Part shown: positions 15,085-16,173 of the stretch, in pieces
Layout of the letters: each line of letters opens with the position of its first letter
Position numbering within the stretch: the stretch's first letter is position 1
Origin: Chromatiales bacterium
GTDB lineage: Bacteria > Pseudomonadota > Gammaproteobacteria > SZUA-140
Direction: 5' to 3'
Assembly: GCA_031285245.1 (NCBI GenBank)
Contig: JAITWN010000044.1
Location: 1 to 16,173 of the forward strand
Length of the DNA: 16,173 bases
Notes under the pieces: generated by a model
What the model was told of the DNA's origin: nothing
Seen by the model: only the letters and a program-made list of their open reading frames with translations
Database searches by the model: none
Made by a program: the position numbers and the translations under genes

Positions 15085-16173
15085 ATGCCCGCATATTTTT
15101 CCAGAATGCCGAAACTCTTCGTCTTGTCGATTTTCTTCCTGTTTTCACTCTATTCCGCTATCGCTAATGCAGCCTGCCCCTGTAGTGTCTGGGACTCTGC
15201 GGCGACGCCGGCTGTGTCAGCGACTCATGATGATGACGCGGTTAGCCAGGGTATCGAGCTTGGCATGAAGTTCCGCACGACTGAGGACGGCAACATCACG
15301 GCTATCCGTTTCTACAAGTCGAGCGAGAATACTGGGACGCATACGGGCACGCTGTGGTCGGCGAGTGGCACGTCGCTTGGGACGGTGACATTCACGGGCG
15401 AGACGGCTTCGGGTTGGCAAGAAGCAGCGCTGGCAACGCCGGTGGCGGTGACGGCGGACACGGTGTACGTAGTTTCCTATCACACCGCGACGGGCTTTTA
15501 CTCATCGACGAGCGGTTACTTTACCGCGACGGGTGTAGACAACGGTTCACTCCACGCGCTCAAGGATGGCGAGGACGGCGAAGCAAATGGCGTATTCCTT
15601 TATGGACCGAGCGGATTTCCGAACCAGTTTTTTCAAGGTGGCAACTACTGGGTAGATGTGGTGTTCGATAGTGGCGTAGACACTACGGCGCCGACGGTGA
15701 CAGGGCGGGTGCCGGTTGCGAGTGCAACCGGGGTGTCTCCGAGTCTGGAGGTGCAGGCGAGTTTTAGCGAGTCGCTGGATCCAGCGACGGTGAGTAATCT
15801 GACATTCGAGCTGCGCGATGCGGGTAACAATTCAGTGCCGGCGCAGGTTACGTACGACGCGGGTTATAGGGTGGCACGGTTACTACCGTTGAACCTGTTG
15901 GGTTTAGGGCAGGTGTATACAGTGATCTTGCGTGGTGGGCTGACTGGCTCGCCAATCACAGACGTGGCGGGTAATGCGCTTGCAGCCGATGTTTCGTGGA
16001 GCTTCACCATCGCCACGACATCTCCTTGCACAGCGAATAAAGTTGCGGCTGAAAACTGTCTTCTCGGCTCACCGCAGAGCGAGTGGGATGTCGTAGGCGC
16101 TGGTGATCCTTCAATTCAGGGTTTTGCCACTCAGTTCAGTCTCAATCACGGCGAGACGGTGCGTTTCAAAGTG
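15085..16173 (+). CDS. Secreted DUF4082 / Big_5 / dimethylformamidase-beta-like protein (partial)
   Basis: An open frame of 363 codons runs from ATG 15085 off the right edge. AGAGGGA (15073-15079) precedes the ATG by 5 nt. Residues 1-29 are a Sec signal peptide (basic start, hydrophobic core, cleavage after AIANA). Residues about 45-193 resemble DUF4082: TTEDGNITAIRFYKSS, then GTLWSASGTSLGTVTF, ending GGNYWVDVVF. Residues about 201-310 are a bacterial Ig-like Big_5 domain (DTTAPTVTGRVPVASATGVS, then VAGNALAADVSWSFTI). The last part, ENCLLGSPQSEWDVVGAGD and GFATQFSLNHGETVRFKV, looks like the domain preceding the N,N-dimethylformamidase beta-like region in large DUF4082 proteins. It should be exported; enzymatic function is not shown. 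It follows the sugar genes after a 252-bp gap. Confidence 0.82.
   Translation, partial: MPAYFSRMPKLFVLSIFFLFSLYSAIANAACPCSVWDSAATPAVSATHDDDAVSQGIELGMKFRTTEDGNITAIRFYKSSENTGTHTGTLWSASGTSLGTVTFTGETASGWQEAALATPVAVTADTVYVVSYHTATGFYSSTSGYFTATGVDNGSLHALKDGEDGEANGVFLYGPSGFPNQFFQGGNYWVDVVFDSGVDTTAPTVTGRVPVASATGVSPSLEVQASFSESLDPATVSNLTFELRDAGNNSVPAQVTYDAGYRVARLLPLNLLGLGQVYTVILRGGLTGSPITDVAGNALAADVSWSFTIATTSPCTANKVAAENCLLGSPQSEWDVVGAGDPSIQGFATQFSLNHGETVRFKV

Noticed and set aside
1..16173. CRISPR array, tRNA, rRNA or complete insertion sequence
   Set aside because: No regularly spaced repeats, no tRNA-like cloverleaf and no transposase motifs were seen on either strand.

Overview
The window is a cell-surface polysaccharide locus, most likely an ABC-transporter-dependent O-antigen or exopolysaccharide cluster of a Gram-negative proteobacterium. 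The evidence is a Wzm/Wzt transporter pair with a C-terminal extension on Wzt, a WaaL/Wzy-type membrane protein, four intact glycosyltransferases and nucleotide-sugar genes of the WbpD/WbpB/WbpE type. Codon use in the right half is GC-rich. I cannot fix the genus; a beta- or gammaproteobacterium is my best guess.

Left arm (1-3195): the last 30 codons of an unidentified protein end at base 94 and are followed by a strong terminator. Everything else here is on the minus strand: a GT2 glycosyltransferase (2293-3195), a decayed fragment of an ExoL-like GT4 glycosyltransferase overlapping its 3' end (1935-2315), about 360 bp I cannot assign, and an O-antigen ligase/polymerase-family protein (126-1571, TTG start). 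A 497-bp divergent intergenic region follows.

Middle (3693-9199, plus strand): a GT4 glycosyltransferase, wzm, wzt, then two GT2 glycosyltransferases. Wzm/Wzt and GT2/GT2 are joined by ATGA overlaps. A 23-codon reading frame with a strong Shine-Dalgarno sequence bridges wzt and the next GT2, whose GTG start lacks a good one of its own.

Right arm (9291-14832, plus strand, clearly higher GC): an acetyltransferase, a Gfo/Idh/MocA oxidoreductase and a DegT aminotransferase overlap end to end and match the WbpD-WbpB-WbpE route to a 2,3-diacetamido uronic acid. A NeuD/PglD-like acyltransferase follows, then a 73-bp nested palindromic repeat, then an extended-SDR epimerase/dehydratase overlapping a second DegT aminotransferase. 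This last pair probably makes a second amino sugar. WbpA (the UDP-GlcNAc dehydrogenase) and the initiating glycosyltransferase are not in the window.

Right edge (14833-16173): a noncoding leader with two hairpins precedes a secreted multidomain protein (signal peptide, DUF4082-like domain, Big_5 Ig-like domain, start of an N,N-dimethylformamidase-beta-like region) that runs off the window.

How it fits together (inference): the right arm makes activated amino sugars, the glycosyltransferases assemble the chain on a lipid carrier in the cytoplasm, Wzm/Wzt exports it, and the 126-1571 protein may attach it to lipid A core. The main oddities are the glycosyltransferase fossil, the bridging mini-ORF, the palindromic repeat inside the sugar operon and the structured leader.
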